From assembly GCF_001563265.1 (NCBI RefSeq), contig NZ_CP005087.1, positions 23,636-87,635 of the forward strand: a stretch of DNA of 64,000 nt, in the 5' to 3' direction. The stretch comes from Sphingobium sp. TKS (lineage in GTDB: Bacteria; Pseudomonadota; Alphaproteobacteria; Sphingomonadales; Sphingomonadaceae). Made by a program: the position numbers and the translations under genes. This document shows positions 9,052-15,945 of the stretch, one piece after another (position 1 is the first letter of the stretch; each line of letters starts with the position of its first letter). The notes under the pieces are model-generated. The model ran no database searches, had not been told where the DNA came from, and worked only from the letters and a program-made list of their open reading frames with translations.

Positions 9052-9774
9052 ATGATGGACGAGGATAATTATCGCAACAACGGCAGGGCCGGCGACGATC
9101 CGCAGGCGGCGTTCGAGCAGTTGCGCGGCGAGGTGGCGCTGGTGCGCCTTGCGGTCGAGGGGTTAGCCCGCGCGCGCGAGTCCATCGAGATTCCCGATTA
9201 TCAGCCGACGCTCGCCAACACCGAGAAGATATTGCTGGCGCTCACCCAGCGGGTCGATGTGATCGCGAAAAGCCCCGCGATGAAACTCACCCCGGAGACG
9301 ATGGGAGAGCGTGTAAACGCTTCGGTGGCGAGTGCGACGGGCGAGCTGCACAACCTGGTGAACAGCACGCGATCGGACATGAGCGAGGCGGCGCGGGAAT
9401 TGCGGGGGCTGATCGGAACGACGCGCGCGCGCTGGCAACAGGATCGGTGGCTGTTTTGGATCGGGTTGGGCGGCGTGGTGCTGGGGATATTGCTCTATGC
9501 GCTTCTCGCCGGCCTGATCGCGCGCGCCATGCCCGATAGCTGGCAGTTGCCGGAGCGCATGGCGACGCGGGCGCTTGCCGAACCGACGCTATGGGATGCC
9601 GGCACGCATCTGATGCAGCGCGCATCGCCGGCGAGCTGGGAGGGGATCGTCGCGGCCGCCAATCTGGCGCGGGACAATCGCGAGACGATCGAAGCGTGCG
9701 GCGCGGCTGCCGCCAAGGCGAAAAAGACGGTGCGCTGCACGATCGAGGTCAAGCCGGCGAACAATGACCGCTGA
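9052..9774 (+). CDS. DUF6118-type membrane protein (module A)
   Basis: This is a protein of about 240 aa whose gene starts 7 bp after the traA stop, behind AAGGAGAG, so it is probably in the traA operon. The N-terminal ~130 residues are hydrophilic and helical (AFEQLRGEVALVRLAVEGL, SIEIPDYQPTL). A single hydrophobic segment follows at about residues 143-166 (WIGLGGVVLGILLYALLAGL), then a cytoplasmic or periplasmic tail ending KKTVRCTIEVKPA. I recognise it as the protein that regularly follows traA on alphaproteobacterial plasmids (DUF6118). Its function is unknown; a membrane-anchoring role in mobilization is only a guess. The paralogue is at 38844-39545. Confidence 0.75.
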   Translation: MMDEDNYRNNGRAGDDPQAAFEQLRGEVALVRLAVEGLARARESIEIPDYQPTLANTEKILLALTQRVDVIAKSPAMKLTPETMGERVNASVASATGELHNLVNSTRSDMSEAARELRGLIGTTRARWQQDRWLFWIGLGGVVLGILLYALLAGLIARAMPDSWQLPERMATRALAEPTLWDAGTHLMQRASPASWEGIVAAANLARDNRETIEACGAAAAKAKKTVRCTIEVKPANNDR

Positions 9775-9903
9775 TCGGCGCGCGCGGCCAAGCTCAGCGT
9801 CATGCCTTCGCCGATCGCGTAGCGGCCGAGCGCCATATCGCCGCCACCCTACGCCGGCGCGGCACTGCCGAGGGGCGTATCGGCGTGCCCTATCGGCCTA
9901 TAG
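9772..9903 (+). pseudogene. WGR-domain protein, C-terminal remnant
   Basis: The plus frame overlapping the end of the DUF6118 gene reads IGARGQAQRHAFADRVAAER then HIAATL and GRIGVPYRPI, stopping at 9903. It matches the last ~43 residues of the intact WGR protein at 39994-40266 (RIGARGQAQARAFADRAAAE ... RIGVAYRPL). The N-terminus and the intervening hypothetical gene seen in module B are missing, so a deletion joined the DUF6118 3' end to the WGR 3' end. No start codon remains. Confidence 0.7.
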
Positions 9904-10011
9904 GGGCTAGGGGCGAATCACGGATTTCACCTGAATCCCGTCATGCCGTGGCGCAACTCCTGACGATCTCCGCCGCGCACGCTATTGCGCGGCCTCTCTG
10001 ATCCCGCATAA

Positions 10012-10050
10012 TGTCCGAAAAACACTGTCGGATTGTAAATGTGTCCGACA
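10012..10050. promoter_or_regulatory. Inverted-repeat site upstream of the split resolvase (res-like)
   Basis: TGTCCGA at 10012-10018, TGTCGGA at 10026-10032 and TCCGACA at 10044-10050 form a cluster ending 25 bp before the resolvase ATG at 10075. Such repeats are typical crossover and binding sites for small serine resolvases. Whether it still works depends on a resolvase supplied in trans, because the adjacent gene is split. Confidence 0.5.
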
Positions 10051-10074
10051 ACATGGTTTTGGGGGTTTTCCGTC

Positions 10075-10129
10075 ATGCTCGTTGGCTACATGCGCGTATC
10101 GTCAACCGATGATCGGCAATCGGTCGATC
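10075..10129 (+). pseudogene. Serine resolvase, 5' end (split by the IS6100-linB element)
   Basis: The segment encodes MLVGYMRVSSTDDRQSVD and stops at the IS6100 end. It continues at 13193-13736. With the inserted 3,063 bp and one GGTCGATC duplicate removed, the frame runs without interruption for 196 codons. The nucleophilic Ser lies in this piece. Confidence 0.92.
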
Positions 10130-11009
10130 GGCTCTGTTGCAAAGATTGGCGGCAGTCAGAGGTAGGCTGTCGCTCTGCGCCGATCAGGCGGCTGCTGCGA
10201 AATGGTGGTTGAGCATGCCCATGGCCTCCGTCAGCGCCGAGGGCCCAATGCCAAAAGCTCTCTCCACAAGGCGCACCTCGCCCCTGATGCCGGGCTGCAG
10301 GCACCAGGGGCGAGCCTGTCCTTTGCGCAGGGCTCGCATGACTTCGAATCCCTTGATCGTGGCATAGGCCGTGGGGATCGATTTGAAACCGCGCACCGGC
10401 TTGATCAGTATCTTGAGCTTTCCGTGATCGGCCTCGATCACGTTATTGAGATACTTCACCTGCCGGTGGGCCGTCTCCCGGTCCAGCTTTCCTTCGCGCT
10501 TCAATTCGGTGATCGCTGCACCATAGCTCGGCGCTTTGTCGGTATTGAGCGTGGCAGGCTTTTCCCAGTGCTTCAGGCCTCGCAGGGCCTTGCCCAGGAA
10601 CCGCTTCGCTGCCTTGGCGCTGCGGGTCGGCGACAGGTAGAAATCGATCGTGTCGCCCCGCTTGTCGACTGCCCGGTACAGGTAGGTCCACTTGCCCCGC
10701 ACCTTGACGTAGGTTTCATCCAGGCGCCAGCTCGGATCAAAGCCACGCCGCCAGAACCAGCGCAGCCGCTTCTCCATCTCCGGGGCGTAGCACTGGACCC
10801 AGCGATAGATCGTCGTATGGTCGACCGAAATGCCGCGTTCCGCCAGCATTTCCTCAAGGTCGCGATAGCTGATCGGATAGCGACAATACCAGCGCACCGC
10901 CCACAGGATCACATCACCCTGGAAATGGCGCCACTTGAAATCCGTCATCGTTCCGTCCGTCCAATCTCCGCCAAGCATGCTCAAGCTTCACGATTTTTGC
11001 AACAGAGCC
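10130..11009 (-). mobile_element. IS6100 copy 1
   Basis: It is 880 bp long with perfect 14-bp ends (GGCTCTGTTGCAAA, inverted at the other side). Left flank GGTCGATC, right flank GGCGCGCG. The left flank pairs with the right flank of copy 2. On its right side it cuts a DUF1330-like gene upstream of linB. Confidence 0.96.
10184..10948 (-). CDS. tnpA: IS6100 transposase (IS6 family)
   Basis: This is a 254-aa DDE transposase starting MTDFKWRHFQGDVILWAVRW. It has an N-terminal helix-turn-helix (AERGISVDHTTIYRWVQ) and catalytic residues in RLDETYVKV (Asp), LNTDKAPSY (Asp) and NNVIEADHGKLK (Glu). It performs replicative transposition that leaves cointegrates and directly repeated IS copies. The ATG with GGACGGAAC upstream is preferred; an in-frame TTG 36 bp upstream would add 12 residues. 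The translations of all seven copies in the window appear identical. Confidence 0.96.
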   Translation of the reverse strand: MTDFKWRHFQGDVILWAVRWYCRYPISYRDLEEMLAERGISVDHTTIYRWVQCYAPEMEKRLRWFWRRGFDPSWRLDETYVKVRGKWTYLYRAVDKRGDTIDFYLSPTRSAKAAKRFLGKALRGLKHWEKPATLNTDKAPSYGAAITELKREGKLDRETAHRQVKYLNNVIEADHGKLKILIKPVRGFKSIPTAYATIKGFEVMRALRKGQARPWCLQPGIRGEVRLVERAFGIGPSALTEAMGMLNHHFAAAA

Positions 11010-11231
11010 GGCGCGCGGATCCTGTGGTGCACGCCCGTGTTTGGCCAGGCCGTGGGCACTCAACATATCGATGAGATTCTCGCGGTCTGGTATCCGACTC
11101 ACAAAACCTTCCTCGATCTTTCGGATGCGCCCGGGGCTAAGGAAAGCTACCGCCTGAGAGGCGCCTGCGTGGCCTACGCCGTCATCCATCGATGCTCCGG
11201 CAGCAACTCTCCGCTCGACGGCAATGGCTAG
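11010..11231 (+). pseudogene. DUF1330-like protein, C-terminal remnant
   Basis: The frame entering from IS6100 reads AGARILWCTPVFGQAVGTQH, then VWYPTHKTFLDLSDAPGAKE and ends GSNSPLDGNG. The 'V.YP....FL.L...P......R' pattern resembles the C-terminal half of DUF1330 proteins (small ferredoxin-like fold). The 5' part has been removed by IS6100 copy 1, so it has no start codon. The assignment rests on this short pattern. Confidence 0.45.
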
Positions 11232-11244
11232 AACGATTCCTCGA

Positions 11245-11273
11245 TTGACATGATATTCATCATGCGATATGCA
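11245..11273 (+). promoter_or_regulatory. Candidate linB promoter with inverted repeat in the spacer
   Basis: TTGACA (11245-11250), a 17-bp spacer and TATGCA (11268-11273) form a good sigma-70-type promoter 44 bp before the linB start. A perfect inverted repeat, CATGAT-ATTC-ATCATG (11249-11264), sits exactly between the two boxes, where a repressor would act. linB is generally described as constitutively expressed in HCH degraders, so the repeat may be without function here. Confidence 0.55.
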
Positions 11274-11316
11274 TCGCCGACCGGGCAGACCAGAAAATCG
11301 CTCAAGGAGAATATCG

Positions 11317-12207
11317 ATGAGCCTCGGCGCAAAGCCATTTGGCGAGAAGAAATTCATTGAGATCAAGGGCCGGCGCATGGCCTATATCGATGAAGGGACC
11401 GGCGATCCGATCCTCTTCCAGCACGGCAATCCGACGTCGTCCTATCTGTGGCGCAATATCATGCCGCATTGCGCCGGGCTGGGACGGCTGATCGCCTGTG
11501 ACCTGATCGGCATGGGCGATTCGGACAAGCTCGATCCGTCGGGGCCCGAGCGTTATGCCTATGCCGAGCATCGTGACTATCTCGACGCGCTGTGGGAGGC
11601 GCTCGATCTCGGGGACAGGGTTGTTCTGGTCGTGCATGACTGGGGGTCCGTCCTCGGCTTCGACTGGGCCCGCCGCCACCGCGAGCGTGTACAGGGGATT
11701 GCCTATATGGAAGCGGTCACCATGCCGCTCGAATGGGCGGATTTTCCCGAACAGGCTCGCGATCTGTTTCAGGCCTTTCGCTCGCAGGCGGGCGAAGAAT
11801 TGGTGTTGCAGGACAATGTTTTTGTCGAACAAGTTCTCCCCGGATTGATCCTGCGCCCCTTAAGCGAAGCGGAGATGGCCGCCTATCGCGAGCCCTTCCT
11901 CGCCGCCGGCGAAGCCCGTCGACCGACCCTGTCTTGGCCTCGCCAAATCCCGATCGCAGGCACCCCGGCCGACGTGGTCGCGATCGCCCGGGACTATGCC
12001 GGCTGGCTCAGCGAAAGCCCGATTCCGAAACTCTTCATCAACGCCGAGCCGGGACACCTGACCACGGGCCGAATACGCGACTTCTGCCGCACATGGCCAA
12101 ACCAGACCGAAATCACGGTCGCAGGCGCCCATTTCATCCAGGAGGACAGTCCGGACGAGATTGGCGCGGCGATTGCGGCGTTTGTCCGGCGATTGCGCCC
12201 AGCATAA
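11317..12207 (+). CDS. linB: Haloalkane dehalogenase LinB
   Basis: This 296-aa alpha/beta-hydrolase matches LinB throughout ([20 protein letters not shown]...). It acts in the periplasm/cytosol on chlorinated cyclohexane intermediates: it hydrolyses 1,4-TCDN to 2,5-DDOL in gamma-HCH breakdown and converts beta- and delta-HCH to hydroxylated products. The catalytic set is complete: nucleophile Asp108 (VVHDWG), Glu132, His272 (GAHF), and halide-stabilising Asn38 and Trp109. Compared with the UT26 enzyme as I remember it, this protein has Val112, Val134, Thr135, Leu138, Ala147, His247 and Ile253, with Ala81 unchanged. Several of these are the positions that raise beta-HCH turnover in the MI1205-type enzyme. 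The ATG at 11317 has AAGGAGA 7 bp upstream; an earlier in-frame ATG at 11269 is not needed. Confidence 0.97.
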   Translation: MSLGAKPFGEKKFIEIKGRRMAYIDEGTGDPILFQHGNPTSSYLWRNIMPHCAGLGRLIACDLIGMGDSDKLDPSGPERYAYAEHRDYLDALWEALDLGDRVVLVVHDWGSVLGFDWARRHRERVQGIAYMEAVTMPLEWADFPEQARDLFQAFRSQAGEELVLQDNVFVEQVLPGLILRPLSEAEMAAYREPFLAAGEARRPTLSWPRQIPIAGTPADVVAIARDYAGWLSESPIPKLFINAEPGHLTTGRIRDFCRTWPNQTEITVAGAHFIQEDSPDEIGAAIAAFVRRLRPA

Positions 12208-12294
12208 TCCGGAACCGGCTCATTTTCTAAGATCCGAACAAACCACAGACGCGGCGACGCCGATCACCCGCGCAGGACAATAGGAGAGACCGAC

Positions 12295-12312
12295 ATGAGC
12301 GACGACATTTTT
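12295..12312 (+). pseudogene. Start of an unknown gene cut by IS6100
   Basis: An ATG at 12295 follows a good ribosome-binding site (AGGAGAG) and opens MSDDIF before IS6100 copy 2 begins at 12313. The six codons do not allow identification. The spacing from linB (87 bp) suggests it was the next gene of a linB transcription unit at the donor site. Confidence 0.5.
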
Positions 12313-13192
12313 GGCTCTGTTGCAAAGATTGGCGGCAGTCAGAGGTAGGCTGTCGCTCTGCGCCGATCAGGCGGCTGCTGCGAAATGGTGGTTGAGCATG
12401 CCCATGGCCTCCGTCAGCGCCGAGGGCCCAATGCCAAAAGCTCTCTCCACAAGGCGCACCTCGCCCCTGATGCCGGGCTGCAGGCACCAGGGGCGAGCCT
12501 GTCCTTTGCGCAGGGCTCGCATGACTTCGAATCCCTTGATCGTGGCATAGGCCGTGGGGATCGATTTGAAACCGCGCACCGGCTTGATCAGTATCTTGAG
12601 CTTTCCGTGATCGGCCTCGATCACGTTATTGAGATACTTCACCTGCCGGTGGGCCGTCTCCCGGTCCAGCTTTCCTTCGCGCTTCAATTCGGTGATCGCT
12701 GCACCATAGCTCGGCGCTTTGTCGGTATTGAGCGTGGCAGGCTTTTCCCAGTGCTTCAGGCCTCGCAGGGCCTTGCCCAGGAACCGCTTCGCTGCCTTGG
12801 CGCTGCGGGTCGGCGACAGGTAGAAATCGATCGTGTCGCCCCGCTTGTCGACTGCCCGGTACAGGTAGGTCCACTTGCCCCGCACCTTGACGTAGGTTTC
12901 ATCCAGGCGCCAGCTCGGATCAAAGCCACGCCGCCAGAACCAGCGCAGCCGCTTCTCCATCTCCGGGGCGTAGCACTGGACCCAGCGATAGATCGTCGTA
13001 TGGTCGACCGAAATGCCGCGTTCCGCCAGCATTTCCTCAAGGTCGCGATAGCTGATCGGATAGCGACAATACCAGCGCACCGCCCACAGGATCACATCAC
13101 CCTGGAAATGGCGCCACTTGAAATCCGTCATCGTTCCGTCCGTCCAATCTCCGCCAAGCATGCTCAAGCTTCACGATTTTTGCAACAGAGCC
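12313..13192 (-). mobile_element. IS6100 copy 2
   Basis: Full 880-bp element, in the same orientation as copy 1. Left flank ACATTTTT, right flank GGTCGATC. The right flank is the partner of the octamer left of copy 1. Confidence 0.96.
12367..13131 (-). CDS. tnpA: IS6100 transposase, copy 2
   Basis: Complete 254-aa frame; translation identical to the copy at 10184-10948. Confidence 0.95.
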   Translation of the reverse strand: MTDFKWRHFQGDVILWAVRWYCRYPISYRDLEEMLAERGISVDHTTIYRWVQCYAPEMEKRLRWFWRRGFDPSWRLDETYVKVRGKWTYLYRAVDKRGDTIDFYLSPTRSAKAAKRFLGKALRGLKHWEKPATLNTDKAPSYGAAITELKREGKLDRETAHRQVKYLNNVIEADHGKLKILIKPVRGFKSIPTAYATIKGFEVMRALRKGQARPWCLQPGIRGEVRLVERAFGIGPSALTEAMGMLNHHFAAAA

Positions 13193-13736
13193 GGTCGATC
13201 TGCAACGCGATGCGCTCACGGCCGCTGGTGTCGATCAACGGCACCTCTACTCCGACAAGGCTTCCGGTGCGCGCGACGATCGCGCCGGCCTGAAAGCCTG
13301 CCTCGACTACATGAACGCCGGCGACACGCTGGTTGTCTGGAAGCTCGATCGGCTCGGCCGCTCGCTGCCGCACCTGCTGGCGATCGTCACCGACCTCAAG
13401 GAACGCGGCATCGCCTTCCGGTCGCTGACCGAACAGATGGATACCACCACGCCGCATGGCGAGTTGCTGTTCTCGCTGTTCGGCGCGCTCGCCCAATACG
13501 AGCGAGCGTTGACGCGGGAGCGGATCATGGCGGGCCTGGCCGCCGCAAAGCGGCGGGGCCGACAAGGTGGACGACCGCCGACGATCGCCGCGGAAAAGAT
13601 GCAGTTGATAGTTGCCGCTCTGTCCAATGGGGCCAGCAAAGCGTCGGTTTCTCGCACGTTCAGCGTGCCGCGATCAACATTGACGGACACGTTGGAGCGG
13701 ATCGGGTGGTCAGCGCCGGTCAAGGATACGCCTTGA
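13193..13736 (+). pseudogene. Serine resolvase, 3' part (split by the IS6100-linB element)
   Basis: It continues the 5' piece at 10075-10129 as DLQRDALTAAGVDQRHLYSD and contains VVWKLDRLGRSLPHLLAIVT with the catalytic Arg residues. The C-terminal helix-turn-helix is NGASKASVSRTFSVPRSTLT. The rebuilt protein is a 196-aa Tn3/Hin-type resolvase. The separated 3' piece lacks the catalytic Ser and a native start, so it should be inactive. Confidence 0.92.
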
Positions 13737-13747
13737 ATAACGACAAA

Positions 13748-13761
13748 AATATAATTATATT
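13748..13761. promoter_or_regulatory. Perfect 14-bp AT palindrome upstream of brnT
   Basis: AATATAATTATATT is a perfect palindrome placed 6 bp before the first brnT ATG (15 bp before the second). BrnT-BrnA complexes autoregulate by BrnA binding to an operator in this position, so this is the likely operator and -10 region. The attribution to BrnA is inference. Confidence 0.5.
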
Positions 13762-13767
13762 CCCGTC

Positions 13768-14076
13768 ATGTTATCCATGCGCTTTTCCTGGCACCCAGCC
13801 AAAGCCGAGAGCAATCTGAGAAAGCATGGCATCAGTTTCGAGACGGCCGCCAGCGCCTTCGCAGACCCCTTTGCGCTTAGCGTGCATGATCGGATCGAAG
13901 GCGGCGAGCAACGATGGCAGACCTTGGGCCTGGTCGAAGGACATTTACTCCTGCTGGTGGCCCACACCGTCGCTGAGGATGACGACGACGGCGAATATGT
14001 GGAGATCATCCATATCATTTCGGCCCGAAAAGCCGATCGAAAGGAAAGACGACGTTATGAAGAAGAAAGACGCTGA
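13768..14076 (+). CDS. brnT: BrnT-family ribonuclease toxin
   Basis: This 102-aa protein (MLSMRFSWHPAKAESNLRKH, GISFETAASAFADPFALS ... YVEIIHIISARKADRKERR) has the full DUF497/BrnT pattern. BrnT is a RelE-like ribonuclease that stops translation when free of its antitoxin. A second ATG at 13777 (MRFSW) matches family starts better than the one at 13768. The 3' end overlaps brnA by 20 bp, the usual brnTA coupling. The pair probably stabilises the backbone plasmid. Confidence 0.88.
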   Translation: MLSMRFSWHPAKAESNLRKHGISFETAASAFADPFALSVHDRIEGGEQRWQTLGLVEGHLLLLVAHTVAEDDDDGEYVEIIHIISARKADRKERRRYEEERR

Positions 14077-14389
14077 TACCGTCCGCTTCCAGCTCGATCC
14101 GGGCAATCTGCCCCCCTTGACCGAGGCACAGAAGGCCGAGCTGGATGCCCTGCAGGCGATGCCGGATAGCGGTATCGACTATAGTGATGCCCCGACGCTG
14201 ACAGAGGATTTCTGGAAGACCGCCGAGCGTGGACGGTTCTATAAGCCGATCAAGCAGCAGGTAACGGCGCGGCTCGACGCCGATGTGCTTGCTTGGCTCA
14301 AATCCCAGGGCAAGGGCTATCAGGCTCGCATGAACGCAATCCTTCGGCGCGAGATGTTGGCGGCTGCGAAGGAGCGCCGACACGCTTGA
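14057..14389 (+). CDS. brnA: BrnA-family antitoxin
   Basis: This 110-aa protein has an acidic N-terminal half, with DAPTLTEDFWKTAERGRFYK matching the toxin-binding part of BrnA. The C-terminal ribbon-helix-helix is KQQVTARLDADVLAWLKSQG followed by YQARMNAILRREM. It neutralises BrnT and represses the operon. The start at 14057 lies within the brnT 3' end. Confidence 0.88.
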   Translation: MKKKDADTVRFQLDPGNLPPLTEAQKAELDALQAMPDSGIDYSDAPTLTEDFWKTAERGRFYKPIKQQVTARLDADVLAWLKSQGKGYQARMNAILRREMLAAAKERRHA

Positions 14390-14420
14390 CGTGCAGGCCG
14401 CAGATGGATGCCGCTTTCAC

Positions 14421-14439
14421 GGCCGGGAGTAACCCGGCC
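14421..14439 (+). terminator. Possible stem-loop terminator after brnTA
   Basis: GGCCGGG-AGTAA-CCCGGCC forms a perfect 7-bp GC stem with a 5-nt loop 31 bp after the brnA stop. There is no clear T tract, so termination strength is uncertain. Confidence 0.4.
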
Positions 14440-14475
14440 CGGCGTAGGCGCGCGAAGCCGCCAGAGTTGCGGCAA

Positions 14476-14586
14476 TCATGTGTTTTTCGCTATGCTCTTT
14501 CTTCTAAAATAGCGACCGGTGAAAAATCCGATCCACGCAATTGCTGGAACAAGCCAAGGCCAAAAGGAAGATAAGAGTAGAATCAT
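14476..14586 (-). CDS. Very small membrane protein, downstream of a pair
   Basis: This 36-aa frame (MILLLSSFWPWLVPAIAWIG, then FFTGRYFRRKSIAKNT) is one hydrophobic helix followed by a basic tail. Its ATG overlaps the stop of the preceding small membrane ORF in an ATGA. A single hydrophobic helix with a basic end is compatible with a small membrane-acting peptide, but I recognise no family. Confidence 0.35.
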   Translation of the reverse strand: MILLLSSFWPWLVPAIAWIGFFTGRYFRRKSIAKNT

Positions 14587-14738
14587 GTCGCCCCAGCGGC
14601 TCCGAGCAATAGCGTTAATGCAGTCGATCCCAATGTTATCGGAGTAGCGACAAATATTCCGAATTTTTGGTTTGCAAATGATACGAGCGAACAGACCAGT
14701 AAGATCACGAATATATCTGGCCAAAATTCACCCAACAT
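14583..14738 (-). CDS. Small membrane protein, upstream of a pair
   Basis: The 51-aa frame starts MLGEFWPDIFVILLVCSLVS and ends PITLGSTALTLLLGAAGAT, with two hydrophobic segments. It lies between the IS5-family fragment and the 36-aa ORF it overlaps by ATGA. The region is more AT-rich than its neighbours. The frame is also open upstream into IS sequence, so a longer, truncated original gene is possible. Function unknown. Confidence 0.35.
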   Translation of the reverse strand: MLGEFWPDIFVILLVCSLVSFANQKFGIFVATPITLGSTALTLLLGAAGAT

Positions 14739-14834
14739 ACGTATCACGTTGTCTTTCTCCACGAACAGCCATCTACATGCGGCGCACTGCAACCCTAAGT
14801 CCAAGAAATCCGTCAAGTAACGAAATTTTGTTAA

Positions 14835-15540
14835 GAGTCTGTCTTGAATCTCATGGGTAACGAGCGATGCGTCGGATGAGGACGATGGCAGCGGCGGCAT
14901 AGAGGAGCGCGGTTGCGGATTTGATGGTCCGCTCGAAGTCTTTGGCCAGACGGCGATTGCGGTTGATCCATGCGAAGGTGCGTTCGACGATCCATCGTCT
15001 GGGATGGACGACGAAGCCGGTCTGATCGGCGAATTTGCGGACGATTTCGATCGTAATGGAGGTGGCGTCCCGGACGCGATCGCTGTTGTAGGCGCTGTCG
15101 GCATAGGCGCGCGCGACGAAGGGATGCCGCTGGTGAGACTGCTGGAGCAAGGGCACCGCGCCATCGCGGTCCTGCACATCGGCAGGATGGACCAGTATGA
15201 TAAGGGCGCGACCATCGGTATCGACCATTGCATGGCGTTTGCGTCCCATGGTCTTCTTGCCTGCGTCGTAACCACGAGGTCCGCCTGCTTCGGTGGTCTT
15301 CACGCTCTGGCTGTCGATGACTGCCGCGGATGGTGCTGGTTCTCGCCCTGTCCGGATGCGATCGATCCGAACGAGATGATGATTGAGGCTTTCGAATACC
15401 CCATCGTCGCGCAAGGTGCAGAACCACTGGTATACCGTGCGCCATGGCGGAAAACTGTCGGGCAAAAGCCGCCAGGGACATCCTGCCCGTAGCAGATAGA
15501 AAATGGCTTCGACGATTTCGCGCATCGGCCAGCATCGCCG
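14835..15540 (-). mobile_element. IS5-family (IS427-like) insertion sequence, 5' truncated
   Basis: The right end reads GAGTCTGTCTTGAATCTCAT at 14835-14854, immediately after TTAA, and looks like a genuine terminus. The other end is not found: beyond about 15540 the sequence changes into other transposon fragments. Confidence 0.65.
14851..15525 (-). pseudogene. IS5-family transposase, N-terminally damaged
   Basis: The frame from 15525 reads MREIVEAIFYLLRAGCPWRL and continues through AAVIDSQSVKTTEAGG (first Asp), YADSAYNS (second Asp) and WIVERTFAWINRNRRL (Glu) to ARYP. This is the DDE core of IS427-group transposases. The usual ~35 residues before MREIV are present only partly and in another phase (ARTTAMLAD), so the 5' end has a frameshift or deletion. 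It is probably inactive. Confidence 0.8.
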
Positions 15541-15945
15541 TCGTCCGCGCTGGCTGGCTCAGGGTCTGGACGATTTGCTAGCCCGACGACCGGGGCAGGC
15601 CGCGACATGGCTATCCTGGCTGCGCAATGCGCCACAATCGCCGGCAGAGCGCAACATCCTGCGCCTGATCGGACGGCTCGCCTATCCGGCACGAAGCAAC
15701 ATACAGCGTGGGTCTGGATGTCAGCCAGCGCAGCACGAGCATCTGTGTTCTCGATCCCGACGGCAAGACCGTGGTGGAAGGGCAGGCGAAGACTAACCCG
15801 TTCGAGATCGGCCGCTATTTGCAGAAGCGCCTGGAAGGGCCGCTGAAGCTCGGTATGGATCGCATTCTGGCTCTACCATGGGCTGCGCAGGAGCGGCGTC
15901 TGGTTGAGAAGCGTCTTGAGGCGCAGGGGCGGTTAACCTGCACCG
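15541..15945. other. Mosaic of transposon fragments, including an IS110-type N-terminus
   Basis: About 15594-15690 on the plus strand encodes AATWLSWLRNAPQSPAERN followed by ILRLIGRLAYPA, which resembles the N-terminal part of Tn3-type transposases. About 15708-15855 encodes VGLDVSQRSTSICVLDPDGK then TVVEGQAKTNPFEIG, a clear IS110-family N-terminus (GLDVS start) that breaks off after KLGM. The remaining ~90 bp have no match I can name. All pieces are partial, so this is a scar of several insertions or deletions. Confidence 0.55.

Larger units (their letters stand above)
10130..13192. mobile_element. IS6100-linB-IS6100 composite element
   Basis: Two directly repeated, full-length IS6100 copies enclose a 1,303-bp segment carrying linB. 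The outer flanks are an identical 8-bp target duplication: GGTCGATC at 10122-10129 and again at 13193-13200. The inner flanks (GGCGCGCG and ACATTTTT) do not match each other or the outer ones. Deleting the element and one octamer restores the resolvase gene exactly, which shows that the pair moved as one unit. IS6100-flanked linB is known from HCH-degrading sphingomonad plasmids such as pLB1 (established knowledge, from memory). Confidence 0.92.

Noticed and set aside
10184..10984. TTG-initiated 266-aa version of the IS6100 transposase
   Set aside because: The ATG 36 bp downstream has the better ribosome-binding site and gives the usual MTDFKWRHF start; the longer form is possible but not needed.
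10202..11074. Long open frame antisense to IS6100 tnpA (and the same at each IS6100 copy)
   Set aside because: It is the complement of the transposase codons in high-GC DNA, has no start signals of its own and matches no family.
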